Shown here: positions 6,439-13,285 of the stretch, one piece after another
Position numbering within the stretch: position 1 is the stretch's first letter
How the letters are laid out: the number at the start of each line of letters is the position of its first letter
Assembly (NCBI GenBank): GCA_964431735.1
Contig: CAYSLJ010000117.1
Coordinates: forward strand, 1 to 22,445
Direction: 5' to 3'
DNA: 22,445 bases
Source: CALARM01 sp964431735
GTDB taxonomy: Bacteria > Vulcanimicrobiota > SpSt-956 > JAKJGF01
Program-made: the position numbers and the translations under genes
The notes under the pieces: model-generated
Database searches by the model: none
Told to the model about the DNA's origin: nothing
What the model saw: only the letters and a program-made list of their open reading frames with translations

Positions 6439-8009
6439 AGTGCACCCTCCCTTACAGGAAGAGGTGTGGACATAATCTCCATCAATAAATCCAGCCTTGT
6501 AGGCTGATTTATAAGAGGTATGAGATTTGGCAGTGAGTAGTAATCTCCTTTGAAATTATATGTTACATACTCTATGCCTTTACTGTCCAGTTCCTTTTCC
6601 AATTTATTTATTGCATGACCTACCTTTACTATCAATATGGCAGGATATGTAAAGAGTTCTTCACAGTATTTTTTGTATGTTTCGGTAAATAAAGGAGTTG
6701 CATTCTCATCTTCATCTGTAATAATAATAATATGTTCGACTCTTTCTTTTTTCCTCCTCATTATTTCGAGAGCTACTCCTATACTGGTTGAACCTCCTGC
6801 TTTTATGACACTGAAGGCTTTTTCCCATGCTGCCATATCTTTTCCTTTTGCCGTAACAGGGAAAGCCATGTTGTCGAAGGCATATACAAAAAGATCGTTT
6901 TCTGCTATAGCAGAACACATAGTGGCAACTGCTTTTCCTACTTCTATTGCTATATCCATACTGCCTGATTTGTCTACAAATATGGCGGCAGGGTTTTTTA
7001 TTGTTCCCTTTTCCTTTGCTTTTTCAAGGGCTACCTGTTCCAGGTTATCTGTAAGTTCCTGTGAAAGACCTGCTACTTTTGAAGCAACCCTGGCTTTCAT
7101 GGTGGAAACCCTTTTGTCTTTTCCCGCTTCTCCGAGTTTTTCTTCTATAATGGCTTTTATATCGGGGTTTTCAAAAGCTCCTCTCTTTTTAAGTGATGCC
7201 ATGTTATTTATAAGTTCCTGAGGCGACATATTATTTATAAGGGCGATCATAAGAGAAGGAGTTATTTTCTTTATTGCTCCCACTGCTACAGGATAGGGAA
7301 TTTTCTGCTCGAAAACTATCTTTGCCTGTTTTGCCGGTTCCTCTTCTTTAGCAAGCAATTTCAATGAATAAAGAGAAGTGCCTTCAGGAGGATTGTTTTC
7401 AAAAAGTATCTGCTGGGCTCTTTCGGAAGGTTTTATACGTAATGATGCATAGAGATGTTTCATTACCTTTCTTCCTCTTATTACTGAAGAATCGAACCAG
7501 TCACTATTTTTTTCTCTTTTCTTCAGATACTGAATTACTGCAGTTCTTGCAATTTTAGGAAATTTTTTGAGGCTTATCTTGCAATAATCCATAATACGGG
7601 AAACCTGATAGGGAGGAAATGTTTCCAGAAGAGCACAGCCTGCTTCTCTGTGCATTTCATGACTGCTTGTAAGAAGATGAGCTGTAAAGATTTCTTTATG
7701 ATCCCTTACTTCTCCCTTTTGATGATACCAGGAAGCAAGATGCCCGTAAAAAACGGGATCCTTTTTAACCATTTCCTGATGAAGTGCTCTGGCTGTATCT
7801 AACTGTCCATGAGGAGTCACAAGAAAGGTGTTTAACATAAATAATCTGAGATCCTGTTCGCTTTTTCCTTCTACAGGAAATTTAAATGTTTCTATTACTT
7901 TTTCCTTTTTTCCCGGATTTTTTTTCCCCGATCTTTTTGATTTTTTAGAAGAAGAACCTCCGGGCTTCTTCCCGTCTGGATTAAAAAAATTCTTTATCTG
8001 TCCGAACAT
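6435..8009 (-). CDS. TROVE-like plus VWA-domain protein (Ro60/Rsr-like)
   Basis: A 524-aa protein. Residues 1-40 are Lys/Ser/Gly-rich and disordered. Residues about 45-335 are a helical repeat region resembling the TROVE ring of Ro60 and bacterial Rsr: FYGHLASWYHQKGEVRD, REAGCALLETFPPYQVSRI and IPYPVAVGAIKKITPSL correspond to segments of that fold. The C-terminal VWA domain (about 339-500) has a complete MIDAS metal site: DKSGSM (346-351), the Thr of GGSTS (405-409), and the Asp of ITDED (430-434). Ro proteins bind Y RNAs and misfolded RNA and work with exoribonucleases. AAGGGG eight bases before the ATG at 8009 sets the start; a 13-residue upstream extension to 8048 would be translated repeat DNA. 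No Y-RNA-like or tRNA-like module is seen nearby. VWA is certain; TROVE is likely but diverged. Confidence 0.75.
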   Translation of the reverse strand: MFGQIKNFFNPDGKKPGGSSSKKSKRSGKKNPGKKEKVIETFKFPVEGKSEQDLRLFMLNTFLVTPHGQLDTARALHQEMVKKDPVFYGHLASWYHQKGEVRDHKEIFTAHLLTSSHEMHREAGCALLETFPPYQVSRIMDYCKISLKKFPKIARTAVIQYLKKREKNSDWFDSSVIRGRKVMKHLYASLRIKPSERAQQILFENNPPEGTSLYSLKLLAKEEEPAKQAKIVFEQKIPYPVAVGAIKKITPSLMIALINNMSPQELINNMASLKKRGAFENPDIKAIIEEKLGEAGKDKRVSTMKARVASKVAGLSQELTDNLEQVALEKAKEKGTIKNPAAIFVDKSGSMDIAIEVGKAVATMCSAIAENDLFVYAFDNMAFPVTAKGKDMAAWEKAFSVIKAGGSTSIGVALEIMRRKKERVEHIIIITDEDENATPLFTETYKKYCEELFTYPAILIVKVGHAINKLEKELDSKGIEYVTYNFKGDYYSLPNLIPLINQPTRLDLLMEIMSTPLPVREGAL

Positions 8010-8032
8010 GTTTTTTTCCCCTTTCTTAGAAA

Positions 8033-8067
8033 TCGTGACGCGTGACACGAGGAGCCTGGACCTGAAT
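8033..8067 (+). repeat. Heptamer repeat array, 5 units, plus orientation
   Basis: TCGTGAC and GCGTGAC are clear units, followed by three degenerate ones (ACGAGGA, GCCTGGA, CCTGAAT) in the same 7-bp register. The array lies in the untranslated leader of the TROVE-VWA gene, between its promoter and ribosome-binding site, with the G-rich strand antisense to that gene. Confidence 0.55.
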
Positions 8068-8093
8068 ATATAGAATTATAATTATCATCTTAA

Positions 8094-8122
8094 ATTATAA
8101 CGTTAATAATTTATTTTGTAAA
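8094..8122 (-). promoter_or_regulatory. Promoter of the TROVE-VWA / zinc-ribbon operon
   Basis: On the minus strand, TTTACA (8122-8117, five of six) is followed by a 17-bp spacer and a perfect TATAAT (8099-8094). The predicted start near 8087 gives a leader of about 78 nt that carries the heptamer array. Its -35 box overlaps that of the divergent plus-strand promoter. Confidence 0.6.
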
Positions 8123-8144
8123 TCCTTATTCTAAATGATATACT
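8116..8144 (+). promoter_or_regulatory. Promoter of the hybrid sensor kinase gene
   Basis: TTGTAA (8116-8121), a 17-bp spacer and TATACT (8139-8144), with TG at 8136-8137 forming an extended -10. The predicted start is near 8151, leaving a leader of about 104 nt before the ATG at 8255. An 11-bp palindrome, TACGT-C-ACGTA (8163-8173), lies just downstream and could be an operator. A TATAAA at 8245-8250 right in front of the ATG could give a second, leaderless start, but it lacks a -35 box. Confidence 0.55.
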
Positions 8145-8254
8145 ATAAGGATAGTGTTTTTTTACGTCACGTAGTTTTATTTTTACAGGAAATTGCATTT
8201 CTTTCCAAAACTCTATTAATGAATTATGGTTCCAGGTGATAGGTTATAAAAATT

Positions 8255-10633
8255 ATGACAAAGAAATTATTAATTTGCCTCTTTATTTTCCTGGCTCTTT
8301 TTTCTTATAACAATTATGGCAGTAATAAAAAAATAATCGTATCGGGAGATTATGATTATCCTCCCTATGAATTTCTGGATAATAACGGTAAACCTTCAGG
8401 ATATAATGTGGAATTATTTCAGGCCATATCAGATGTAATGGGTATCAATTACGAGTTGAAACTCGGTCCGTGGAAAGAGGTAAGAAATGAGCTTGAAAAA
8501 GGAAATATTGATCTCCTGATAGGTATGTATCATTCTCCTGAAAGGGATGAACTTGTAGATTTCTCCAGTCCTCATATGATTGTCCGTCATTCCATATTTG
8601 TGCGTAAAGGCAGTCAGATTAAATCCCTGGAAGATCTTTATAATAAAGAGATTATAGTTCAGGAAGGAGATATTATGAATGATTTTGTAATATCTCATAA
8701 GATTTCTTCTAAGATTGTTAAAGAAGAAACACCTGCCTCTGTTCTGCGATTGCTCGCATCAGGAAAATATGACTGTGCACTCCTCGGTAAATTACAGGGA
8801 TTGTATTTTATAAAAAAACTGGGACTTACCAATATAATTACAGTAGGTAAGCCTCTTACATCACAGAAATATTGTTTTGCTGTTTTTGAAGGTAATGGAG
8901 AACTTCTGGCATCTTTGAATGAAGGATTGAAAATTCTTGAAGGAACCGGCAGATATGAAGAAATATATTATAAATGGTTCGGTGTGCTGGAGCCAGAACG
9001 TATATCTATAAGAAAAGTAATATTTTATACCGCTACAGGTCTGTCTATATTTTTATGTCTTTTTTTTATATCTCTTTTCTGGTACTGGTCTTTAAAAAAG
9101 CAGGTTCACATAAGGACAGAGGAATTAAAAGAAAGTCAGGAAAAATTGAAATCAATTATGGATAATTCTTCAGCTCTTATTTATTTAAAGGATGTTAATG
9201 GAAAATACCTTTTTGTTAATAAAAAATTTGCATCCCTTTTTAATATAGCTGAACCTGATGTTATAGGCAGGGAAGACAGTGATCTGTTCCCTGAAGACAG
9301 AGCGAGAAGTTTTAAGGAAAATGATAAAAAGGTTTTAGACAGTGCCTGCCCTTTAGAATTTGAGGAGTTTTTAGAACTTCCCGACGGACGTCACACTTAT
9401 ATATCTGTAAAATTCCCTGTATTTAATACGGAAGGGAAGGCTGTTTCAGTATGCGGAATAACTACAGATATTACAGAACGAAAAATACTGGAAAGAAAAC
9501 TTATTCAATCTTATAAGATGGAAGCTATAGGAAGGCTGGCAGGTGGAATAGCCCATGATTTTAATAATATCCTTACTGCTATTATCGGGAATACAGAACT
9601 TATTCTTATGGAACATGAAAATAATCCATTCTCTGAAAACCTTCAGGAAATTCTTAAATCCGGCATACGTGCCAGAGATCTCGTAAAACAGATTCTTACT
9701 TTCAGCAGATATACAGAAGAAGTGAAAAAAACAATAAATATTCCTTCCGTTATAGGAGAATCTTTCAGATTGCTCAGAGCAACATTACCAAAAACCATTG
9801 ATATAAAATTGAAAACAGAAGGAGATAACCTGGCTGTTTTTGCCGATGAAACACATATTCATCAGATATTTATGAATCTCTGTACAAATGCTGCCTACTC
9901 CATGAGAGAAAAAGGAGGTACTGTAACAGTTGATATTGGAGTATTTGATATTACATCTGATAATATGTCAGAATATGATGAGCTTAATCCCGGATCTTAT
10001 ATAAGACTTTCTGTAACAGATACAGGACATGGAATGACTCAGGATGTTGTAGATAAAATTTTTGAGCCCTTTTTTACTACAAAACCTCTTGGGGAAGGAA
10101 CCGGTATGGGGCTTTCCATAGTTCATGGTATAGTAAAGAATTACGGAGGAACTATACTTGTTTCCAGTGAACCTGGTAAAGGAAGCACTTTTCAGGCCTT
10201 TCTTCCCATGGTCTATTATCCTGTCAGGGAAGAGAAAAAGAATGGCGGAATATGCAGAGGTTCCGGGAATATTCTTTTTGTTGACGATGAAGAAGGCATT
10301 GTTAATTTATGGAATACAGTTCTGGAACGGGCCGGATATCATGTCAGTTCTTTTACAGATAGTAAGAAAGCTCTTGAAACGTTTAAACGTGATCCTTTCA
10401 TGTTTGATATAGTCATAACAGATCATACGATGCCTGAACTTACAGGTTTTAATATGGCAAAAGAAATATTGACAGTGAGACCTGATGTGCCTGTTATTTT
10501 ATGTACAGGATTTAACGAAGAGATTAACCGCGAAAAGGTGCTTCAGGAAGGTATAAAGAGATTTATGTTAAAACCGGTTGAAATTGCCGAACTTACGGAA
10601 ACTGTAAAGGTTTTACTGGAGGGAAAGCCGTGA
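8255..10633 (+). CDS. Hybrid sensor histidine kinase with periplasmic solute-binding domain, PAS and receiver
   Basis: An inner-membrane signalling protein of 792 aa. In order: signal peptide (1-22); family-3 solute-binding domain (about 25-245), which usually senses amino acids or similar small ligands (DYDYPPYEF, GPWKEVRNELEKGNIDLLIG, EEIYYKWFG); one membrane helix (about 255-277); short coiled coil; PAS (about 295-410); HisKA with GRLAGGIAHDFNN and phosphoacceptor His434; HATPase with N box NLCTNAA (541-547), VTDTGHGM (587-594) and GEGTGMGLSIV; and a C-terminal receiver (about 672-790) with Asp677/Asp678, phosphoacceptor Asp723 in ITDHTMP, and Lys773. All catalytic residues are present. 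No separate response regulator is adjacent, so the output partner is elsewhere. No good Shine-Dalgarno is seen. The stop codon lies in a heptamer repeat. Confidence 0.93.
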   Translation: MTKKLLICLFIFLALFSYNNYGSNKKIIVSGDYDYPPYEFLDNNGKPSGYNVELFQAISDVMGINYELKLGPWKEVRNELEKGNIDLLIGMYHSPERDELVDFSSPHMIVRHSIFVRKGSQIKSLEDLYNKEIIVQEGDIMNDFVISHKISSKIVKEETPASVLRLLASGKYDCALLGKLQGLYFIKKLGLTNIITVGKPLTSQKYCFAVFEGNGELLASLNEGLKILEGTGRYEEIYYKWFGVLEPERISIRKVIFYTATGLSIFLCLFFISLFWYWSLKKQVHIRTEELKESQEKLKSIMDNSSALIYLKDVNGKYLFVNKKFASLFNIAEPDVIGREDSDLFPEDRARSFKENDKKVLDSACPLEFEEFLELPDGRHTYISVKFPVFNTEGKAVSVCGITTDITERKILERKLIQSYKMEAIGRLAGGIAHDFNNILTAIIGNTELILMEHENNPFSENLQEILKSGIRARDLVKQILTFSRYTEEVKKTINIPSVIGESFRLLRATLPKTIDIKLKTEGDNLAVFADETHIHQIFMNLCTNAAYSMREKGGTVTVDIGVFDITSDNMSEYDELNPGSYIRLSVTDTGHGMTQDVVDKIFEPFFTTKPLGEGTGMGLSIVHGIVKNYGGTILVSSEPGKGSTFQAFLPMVYYPVREEKKNGGICRGSGNILFVDDEEGIVNLWNTVLERAGYHVSSFTDSKKALETFKRDPFMFDIVITDHTMPELTGFNMAKEILTVRPDVPVILCTGFNEEINREKVLQEGIKRFMLKPVEIAELTETVKVLLEGKP

Positions 10634-10648
10634 GTTGTGAAAAACTAG
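10628..10648 (+). repeat. Heptamer units at the 3' end of the sensor kinase gene
   Basis: CCGTGAG and TTGTGAA are followed by a degenerate AAACTAG. The TGA of the first unit (10631-10633) is the stop codon of the sensor kinase. The units face the minus-orientation array at 10685-10719. The spacer contains a GC-rich stretch with a perfect 10-bp palindrome, CCGGTACCGG (10668-10677). Confidence 0.5.
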
Positions 10649-10684
10649 CGGCTCTCCCTGTGGTCGCCCGGTACCGGTGAAATA

Positions 10685-10719
10685 CGCATTACCTGACACG
10701 CTCTTCACCCTTGACCCTT
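10685..10719 (-). repeat. Heptamer array encoding the C-terminus of the Ser/Thr kinase
   Basis: Read on the minus strand: AAGGGTC, AAGGGTG, AAGAGCG, TGTCAGG and TAATGCG. Four units are translated as the end of the kinase (KRVKGEERVR) and the TAA stop starts the fifth. The array is therefore partly inside the reading frame. Confidence 0.6.
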
Positions 10720-11762
10720 TTATCTTTATGTAAATAAAAAATCAGAATTCCTATTGGTATAAAGAGATAAATAAATAAAATGAGAAAACTTACCGGTTTG
10801 AATAAATAAGAGAGAAAAGGTTTCATATAATGTAACAGAGATCTCAAACCTATAAGTCCTGCACAGTAAGAAGCTGTGCTTATAGCCAGCACCCACCACC
10901 ATTTACCTATCCATCCTTCCATAGTGCCTTCTTTTTTCTTTCTGGAAATAACTTTATTAAGATCATTCATAAACTCTTTTATATTCTGATATCTATCATC
11001 ACAATCCAGTTGTAATGCTTTTATCAGTATTTTTTCCATATCTTCCGAGCCAGCCGGTATTAATTCCCTGAGAGGAGGAAAGACAAAGGGAAGGGTGGAA
11101 GGATTTCTGTTTGTAATGAGATAATGTATTGTTGCACCGAGAGAGAATATATCGCATCTCGGATCGGTATTTCCCTTTATACTGCACTGTTCAGGAGGAC
11201 AGAATCCCATAGTGCCTCTGGCATGAATGATTGTATTTGTTTCTTCTGAGGGGGTAAATATTTTTGCTATGCCAAAATCTATTAATTTGAGCTGCCCCGA
11301 ATTATTAATCATTATATTCTGGGGCTTTAAATCTCTGAATACTACAGGCGGATTCTGACTGTGAAGATAGTCCAGAGCCGAACATATTTCAACAGCCCAG
11401 TTTATCACTTCTTCTTCCGTACATGGTGAAGTTTTTTCGTCAATATATTCTTTAAGGGTTTTACCGTTAATATATTCCATGACCAGATATTCTTTACCGT
11501 TATATTCAAAATAATCTATGACTTTAGGCAAATTCCTGTGATCCAGTTTTGCAAGCATTGTAGCTTCCGTTCTGAACTGTATAAGAGCCTTTTCTTTATC
11601 TTCTTCACTGGTAAAGTGAAGAATAATTTCTTTTATTGCTACCGCTCTATCTCCCAGTCTTCTGTCTTCAGCCAGATATACTGCACCCATACCGCCTTTA
11701 CCGAGTATCTGTTTTATGAAATATCTATTTTCCAGCAACGTGTACAGAGATAGAAATAACAT
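10689..11762 (-). CDS. Membrane-anchored Ser/Thr protein kinase
   Basis: A eukaryotic-like (Hanks-type) kinase of 357 aa. Kinase domain about 13-280: Gly loop LGKGGMGAVY (about 20-29), VAIKE with Lys44, catalytic loop VVFRDLKPQN (Arg143, Asp144), DFG at about 162-164, and GTMGFCPPEQ as the APE region. All catalytic residues are present, so it should be active. FRD in place of HRD is common in bacterial relatives. Two or three membrane helices follow (about 292-347), ending in a basic tail encoded by heptamer DNA. There is no extracellular sensor domain. GGGAG six bases before the ATG at 11762 fixes the start; a longer frame to 11834 would add 24 residues of translated repeat. No cognate phosphatase is nearby. 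A related pseudokinase lies at 20728. Confidence 0.9.
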   Translation of the reverse strand: MLFLSLYTLLENRYFIKQILGKGGMGAVYLAEDRRLGDRAVAIKEIILHFTSEEDKEKALIQFRTEATMLAKLDHRNLPKVIDYFEYNGKEYLVMEYINGKTLKEYIDEKTSPCTEEEVINWAVEICSALDYLHSQNPPVVFRDLKPQNIMINNSGQLKLIDFGIAKIFTPSEETNTIIHARGTMGFCPPEQCSIKGNTDPRCDIFSLGATIHYLITNRNPSTLPFVFPPLRELIPAGSEDMEKILIKALQLDCDDRYQNIKEFMNDLNKVISRKKKEGTMEGWIGKWWWVLAISTASYCAGLIGLRSLLHYMKPFLSYLFKPVSFLILFIYLFIPIGILIFYLHKDKRVKGEERVR

Positions 11763-11779
11763 GTTTGACTCCCATTTAT

Positions 11780-11835
11780 CCGTGACATGTGACGCGTAAC
11801 GGGTGGTTTTACGACCTGACGCTTCACGGCTCACT
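11780..11835. repeat. Two facing heptamer arrays, 4 + 4 units, meeting without a spacer
   Basis: Plus orientation: CCGTGAC, ATGTGAC, GCGTAAC and GGGTGGT (11780-11807). From 11808 the pattern reverses in unbroken 7-bp register: TTTACGA, CCTGACG, CTTCACG and GCTCACT. The halves are imperfectly complementary and could fold into a long hairpin upstream of the Ser/Thr kinase. TTCACGGCTCACT recurs exactly at 11925-11937. Confidence 0.7.
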
Positions 11836-11863
11836 CTACTGACTTGAGCATAAGGGTCTGTGA

Positions 11864-11894
11864 AAAAATAACTCCATTTGCCGGAGTTATTTTT
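11864..11894 (-). terminator. Intrinsic terminator, possibly bidirectional
   Basis: The 12-bp stem AAAAATAACTCC (11864-11875) / GGAGTTATTTTT (11883-11894) is perfect, with a 7-base loop. T runs occur on both strands. It follows the Spy-like gene on the minus strand, as the second such hairpin after 12001-12030, and insulates the Ser/Thr kinase gene. Confidence 0.75.
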
Positions 11895-11923
11895 CCTGCA
11901 GTCCTAAGCATGTAATAAACATT

Positions 11924-11964
11924 TTTCACGGCTCACTAACATATTCTCTAAAATATTCTCTAAA
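11924..11964. repeat. Heptamer pair plus a perfect 12-bp tandem duplication
   Basis: Two minus-orientation heptamers, TTTCACG and GCTCACT (11924-11937), nearly copy the end of the 11780-11835 array. Shortly after, ATATTCTCTAAA is repeated twice in tandem (11941-11952 and 11953-11964). I see no gene in the non-coding stretch 11763-12085; it holds these repeats and two terminator hairpins. Confidence 0.7.
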
Positions 11965-11981
11965 AAAATACCGAATACCTT

Positions 11982-11999
11982 CTATTGAAACTATTGAAA
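11982..11999. repeat. Perfect 9-bp tandem duplication
   Basis: CTATTGAAA occurs twice head-to-tail, just outside the terminator hairpin at 12001. Probably replication slippage in non-coding DNA; no function is inferred. Confidence 0.6.
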
Positions 12000-12000
12000 T

Positions 12001-12030
12001 GAAAAATACCCTGTTTCCAGGGCATTTTTC
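12001..12030 (-). terminator. Intrinsic terminator downstream of the Spy-like gene
   Basis: GAAAAATACCCTG (12001-12013) pairs with CAGGGCATTTTTC (12018-12030) apart from one A/C mismatch, around a 4-base loop. On the minus strand the stem ends in a T run. It lies 55 bp after the stop of the gene at 12086. Confidence 0.75.
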
Positions 12031-12085
12031 TATTTGCACTATAACTGTAATGCCTATTTCATATCACTTTTCCACTTTTACGACT

Positions 12086-12967
12086 TTAAATTCTTTTTTC
12101 GAGAATCGGTAAGAGATCGGGATTTAATATCAATCTGGTAATTCTGCCTGAATGTTGTTTTTTACTTCCCATTACTACAGAAACCATTTCTTCGCATATA
12201 GAGTCTTTCTGTGTTTTAAATTCTTCTTCCTTCAGGGTTCTGGTTTTATCGAGTATTTCACTGATTTTACTTATTTTTGCTTCTATTTCGCTCCATGACA
12301 TATTGCCTTTGCTTATTCTCTCTGAAACCTTTGCCAGTAATTCATCTTTCTTTACTTTATATTCGCTATCAGGAATAGTTCTTGCTGTTTCCAGTATTTC
12401 CTGGAGTTTTTTCATTTTCTTTCCCTGTTCTTTACCTCTCTCCCTGTTTTCCGGTCTGTTTTTTTCTTTTCCTTTAAAGACATCGGCAGGACGATAGTTA
12501 TTTATAATATTTTTCTGTTCCTCTGTGAGTATATTATTTACCTTATCAGAAAGTGCTTCTGCTTTTTCTTTATATGGTTCATTTATGGATTTCATTTCTT
12601 TTTTAAGGTCTCTCAATTTTTCAAAAGTTTCCTCTGACGGGTCAGTATTTTTTGCCAGTTCATTGTTTATGTTTCTTAAACCGTTACATATCTGTGTTTC
12701 TATGGCATCTTTTTTACTGTCCATTTCTTCTTTTATTACTTTTGCATCTTTTATTAAAGGAATAAGCTCTTTTACCTGTTCTCCTGTTAAATTCAGGTCA
12801 TTTACGAGGTAAAGGGATCCCATTAGCATTACCTGTTGTTTCATGTCGTTACGGGCTGTTTCTTTTTCCTGTGCCATAATTTTTCCGTTATAAGACATAA
12901 TAAAACAGATAGTAGCCAGAAAGAATATAATTACTGTTAACCCGATAATAATTTTAGATTTTTTCAT
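12086..12967 (-). CDS. Spy/CpxP-like secreted protein with LTxxQ motifs
   Basis: A 293-aa exported or membrane-tethered helical protein. Residues 1-32 form a signal peptide or anchor (KKSKIIIG, then a hydrophobic core) with possible cleavage after IMA. NLTGEQVKEL (about 59-68) and ILTEEQKNII (about 146-155) are two LTxxQ motifs, the mark of the Spy/CpxP periplasmic chaperone and stress-sensor group. The rest is charged and probably coiled-coil; related segments ILETARTIPDSEYKVKKDEL and ILDKTRTLKEEEFKTQKD suggest an internal duplication. At 293 aa it is nearly twice as long as CpxP or Spy. AAGGAGG eight bases before the ATG at 12967 decides the start; an upstream in-frame ATG at 13033 would overlap the -35 box. 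The promoter carries tandem operator-like repeats, which fits stress-responsive expression. Confidence 0.75.
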   Translation of the reverse strand: MKKSKIIIGLTVIIFFLATICFIMSYNGKIMAQEKETARNDMKQQVMLMGSLYLVNDLNLTGEQVKELIPLIKDAKVIKEEMDSKKDAIETQICNGLRNINNELAKNTDPSEETFEKLRDLKKEMKSINEPYKEKAEALSDKVNNILTEEQKNIINNYRPADVFKGKEKNRPENRERGKEQGKKMKKLQEILETARTIPDSEYKVKKDELLAKVSERISKGNMSWSEIEAKISKISEILDKTRTLKEEEFKTQKDSICEEMVSVVMGSKKQHSGRITRLILNPDLLPILEKRI

Positions 12968-13004
12968 AAAAATCTGCCTCCTTACATTTGTTAGATTTGT
13001 TTTT

Positions 13005-13033
13005 ATTCTAGCTTTATTTTTATATAAGAACAA
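13005..13033 (-). promoter_or_regulatory. Promoter of the Spy-like gene
   Basis: On the minus strand, TTGTTC (13033-13028), a 17-bp spacer and TAGAAT (13010-13005, five of six). The weak -35 with direct repeats immediately upstream suggests an activator-dependent promoter. The predicted start is near 12998, giving a leader of about 30 nt with a strong ribosome-binding site. Confidence 0.5.
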
Positions 13034-13041
13034 GTTTTTGA

Positions 13042-13075
13042 TAATAACAGGTATAAATTTTGTAATAACAGGTAT
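13042..13075. promoter_or_regulatory. Two 13-bp direct repeats, candidate operator
   Basis: TAATAACAGGTAT occurs at 13042-13054 and 13063-13075. The 21-bp centre-to-centre spacing is two helical turns, placing both copies on the same DNA face just upstream of the -35 box. The shorter AATAACAGG core recurs in the terminator stem at 13093-13101, with an inverted copy at 13118-13126. Confidence 0.6.
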
Positions 13076-13090
13076 TGACGGAGATATAAA

Positions 13091-13128
13091 AAAATAACAG
13101 GGTTCAATAAAACAGACCCTGTTATTTT
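13091..13128 (-). terminator. Strong intrinsic terminator in a divergent gene gap
   Basis: AAAATAACAGGGT (13091-13103) pairs perfectly with ACCCTGTTATTTT (13116-13128) around a 12-base loop. On the minus strand the stem ends in a run of seven or more T. No large gene precedes it on that strand, since the neighbours diverge here, so it implies a small transcription unit. Confidence 0.75.
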
Positions 13129-13271
13129 AATTTATGTTAACTTTTTAAGCCATACCTTTTAAGGCATTTGCCTGGGGGATTGTTGCACCGGCTCCTCAAC
13201 CGGCTCCCTTTGCATCAGTAGAAGTGAATTTACTGTTGTAAAAACACTATCTTTACTTGCTTCCCAGAGGA
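13091..13271 (-). ncRNA. Candidate small RNA or gene remnant of about 180 nt
   Basis: This minus-strand unit is bounded by a promoter (13305-13278) and a strong terminator (13128-13091). The middle (about 13155-13215) is notably GC-rich for this genome. It contains direct repeats of GAGCCGGT and a short frame from ATG 13213 reading MQREPVEEPVQQSPRQMP, then a stop (13157). That frame stays open upstream for about 20 more codons without a start, and the ATG has no ribosome-binding site. It could be a structured RNA, a small peptide gene, or the 3' remnant of a decayed gene that kept its terminator. I do not recognise an RNA family. The rest of the gap 12968-13365 holds the promoters and repeats listed separately. 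Confidence 0.35.
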
Positions 13272-13285
13272 ATTTCTGTTATAAT
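13257..13285 (+). promoter_or_regulatory. Promoter of the unrecognised gene at 13366
   Basis: TTGCTT (13257-13262), a 17-bp spacer and a perfect TATAAT (13280-13285), with TG at 13277-13278. The 13 bases TGTTATAATTTTA recur exactly at the promoter in front of the pseudokinase (20675-20687). The predicted start is near 13292, leaving a leader of about 74 nt. Confidence 0.6.

Noticed and set aside
6637..7221. A 194-codon plus-strand frame
   Set aside because: It is antisense to the TROVE-VWA gene, whose MIDAS motifs and coding pattern are clear. Long shadow frames are expected opposite such codon usage.
8010..8254. Search for a Y RNA (Yrl type) next to the Ro-like gene
   Set aside because: No tRNA-like T-loop sequence, long end-pairing stem or GC-rich module is visible in this gap or around 5902-6039.
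10668..10677. CCGGTACCGG palindrome as an operator
   Set aside because: It lies between two convergent gene ends inside a GC-rich spacer flanked by heptamers, with no promoter nearby.
11823..11937. 13-bp direct repeats flanking a hairpin, as target-site duplication of a small mobile element
   Set aside because: The 13-mer is made of heptamer units that recur across the window, and the 89-bp interior has no terminal inverted repeats.
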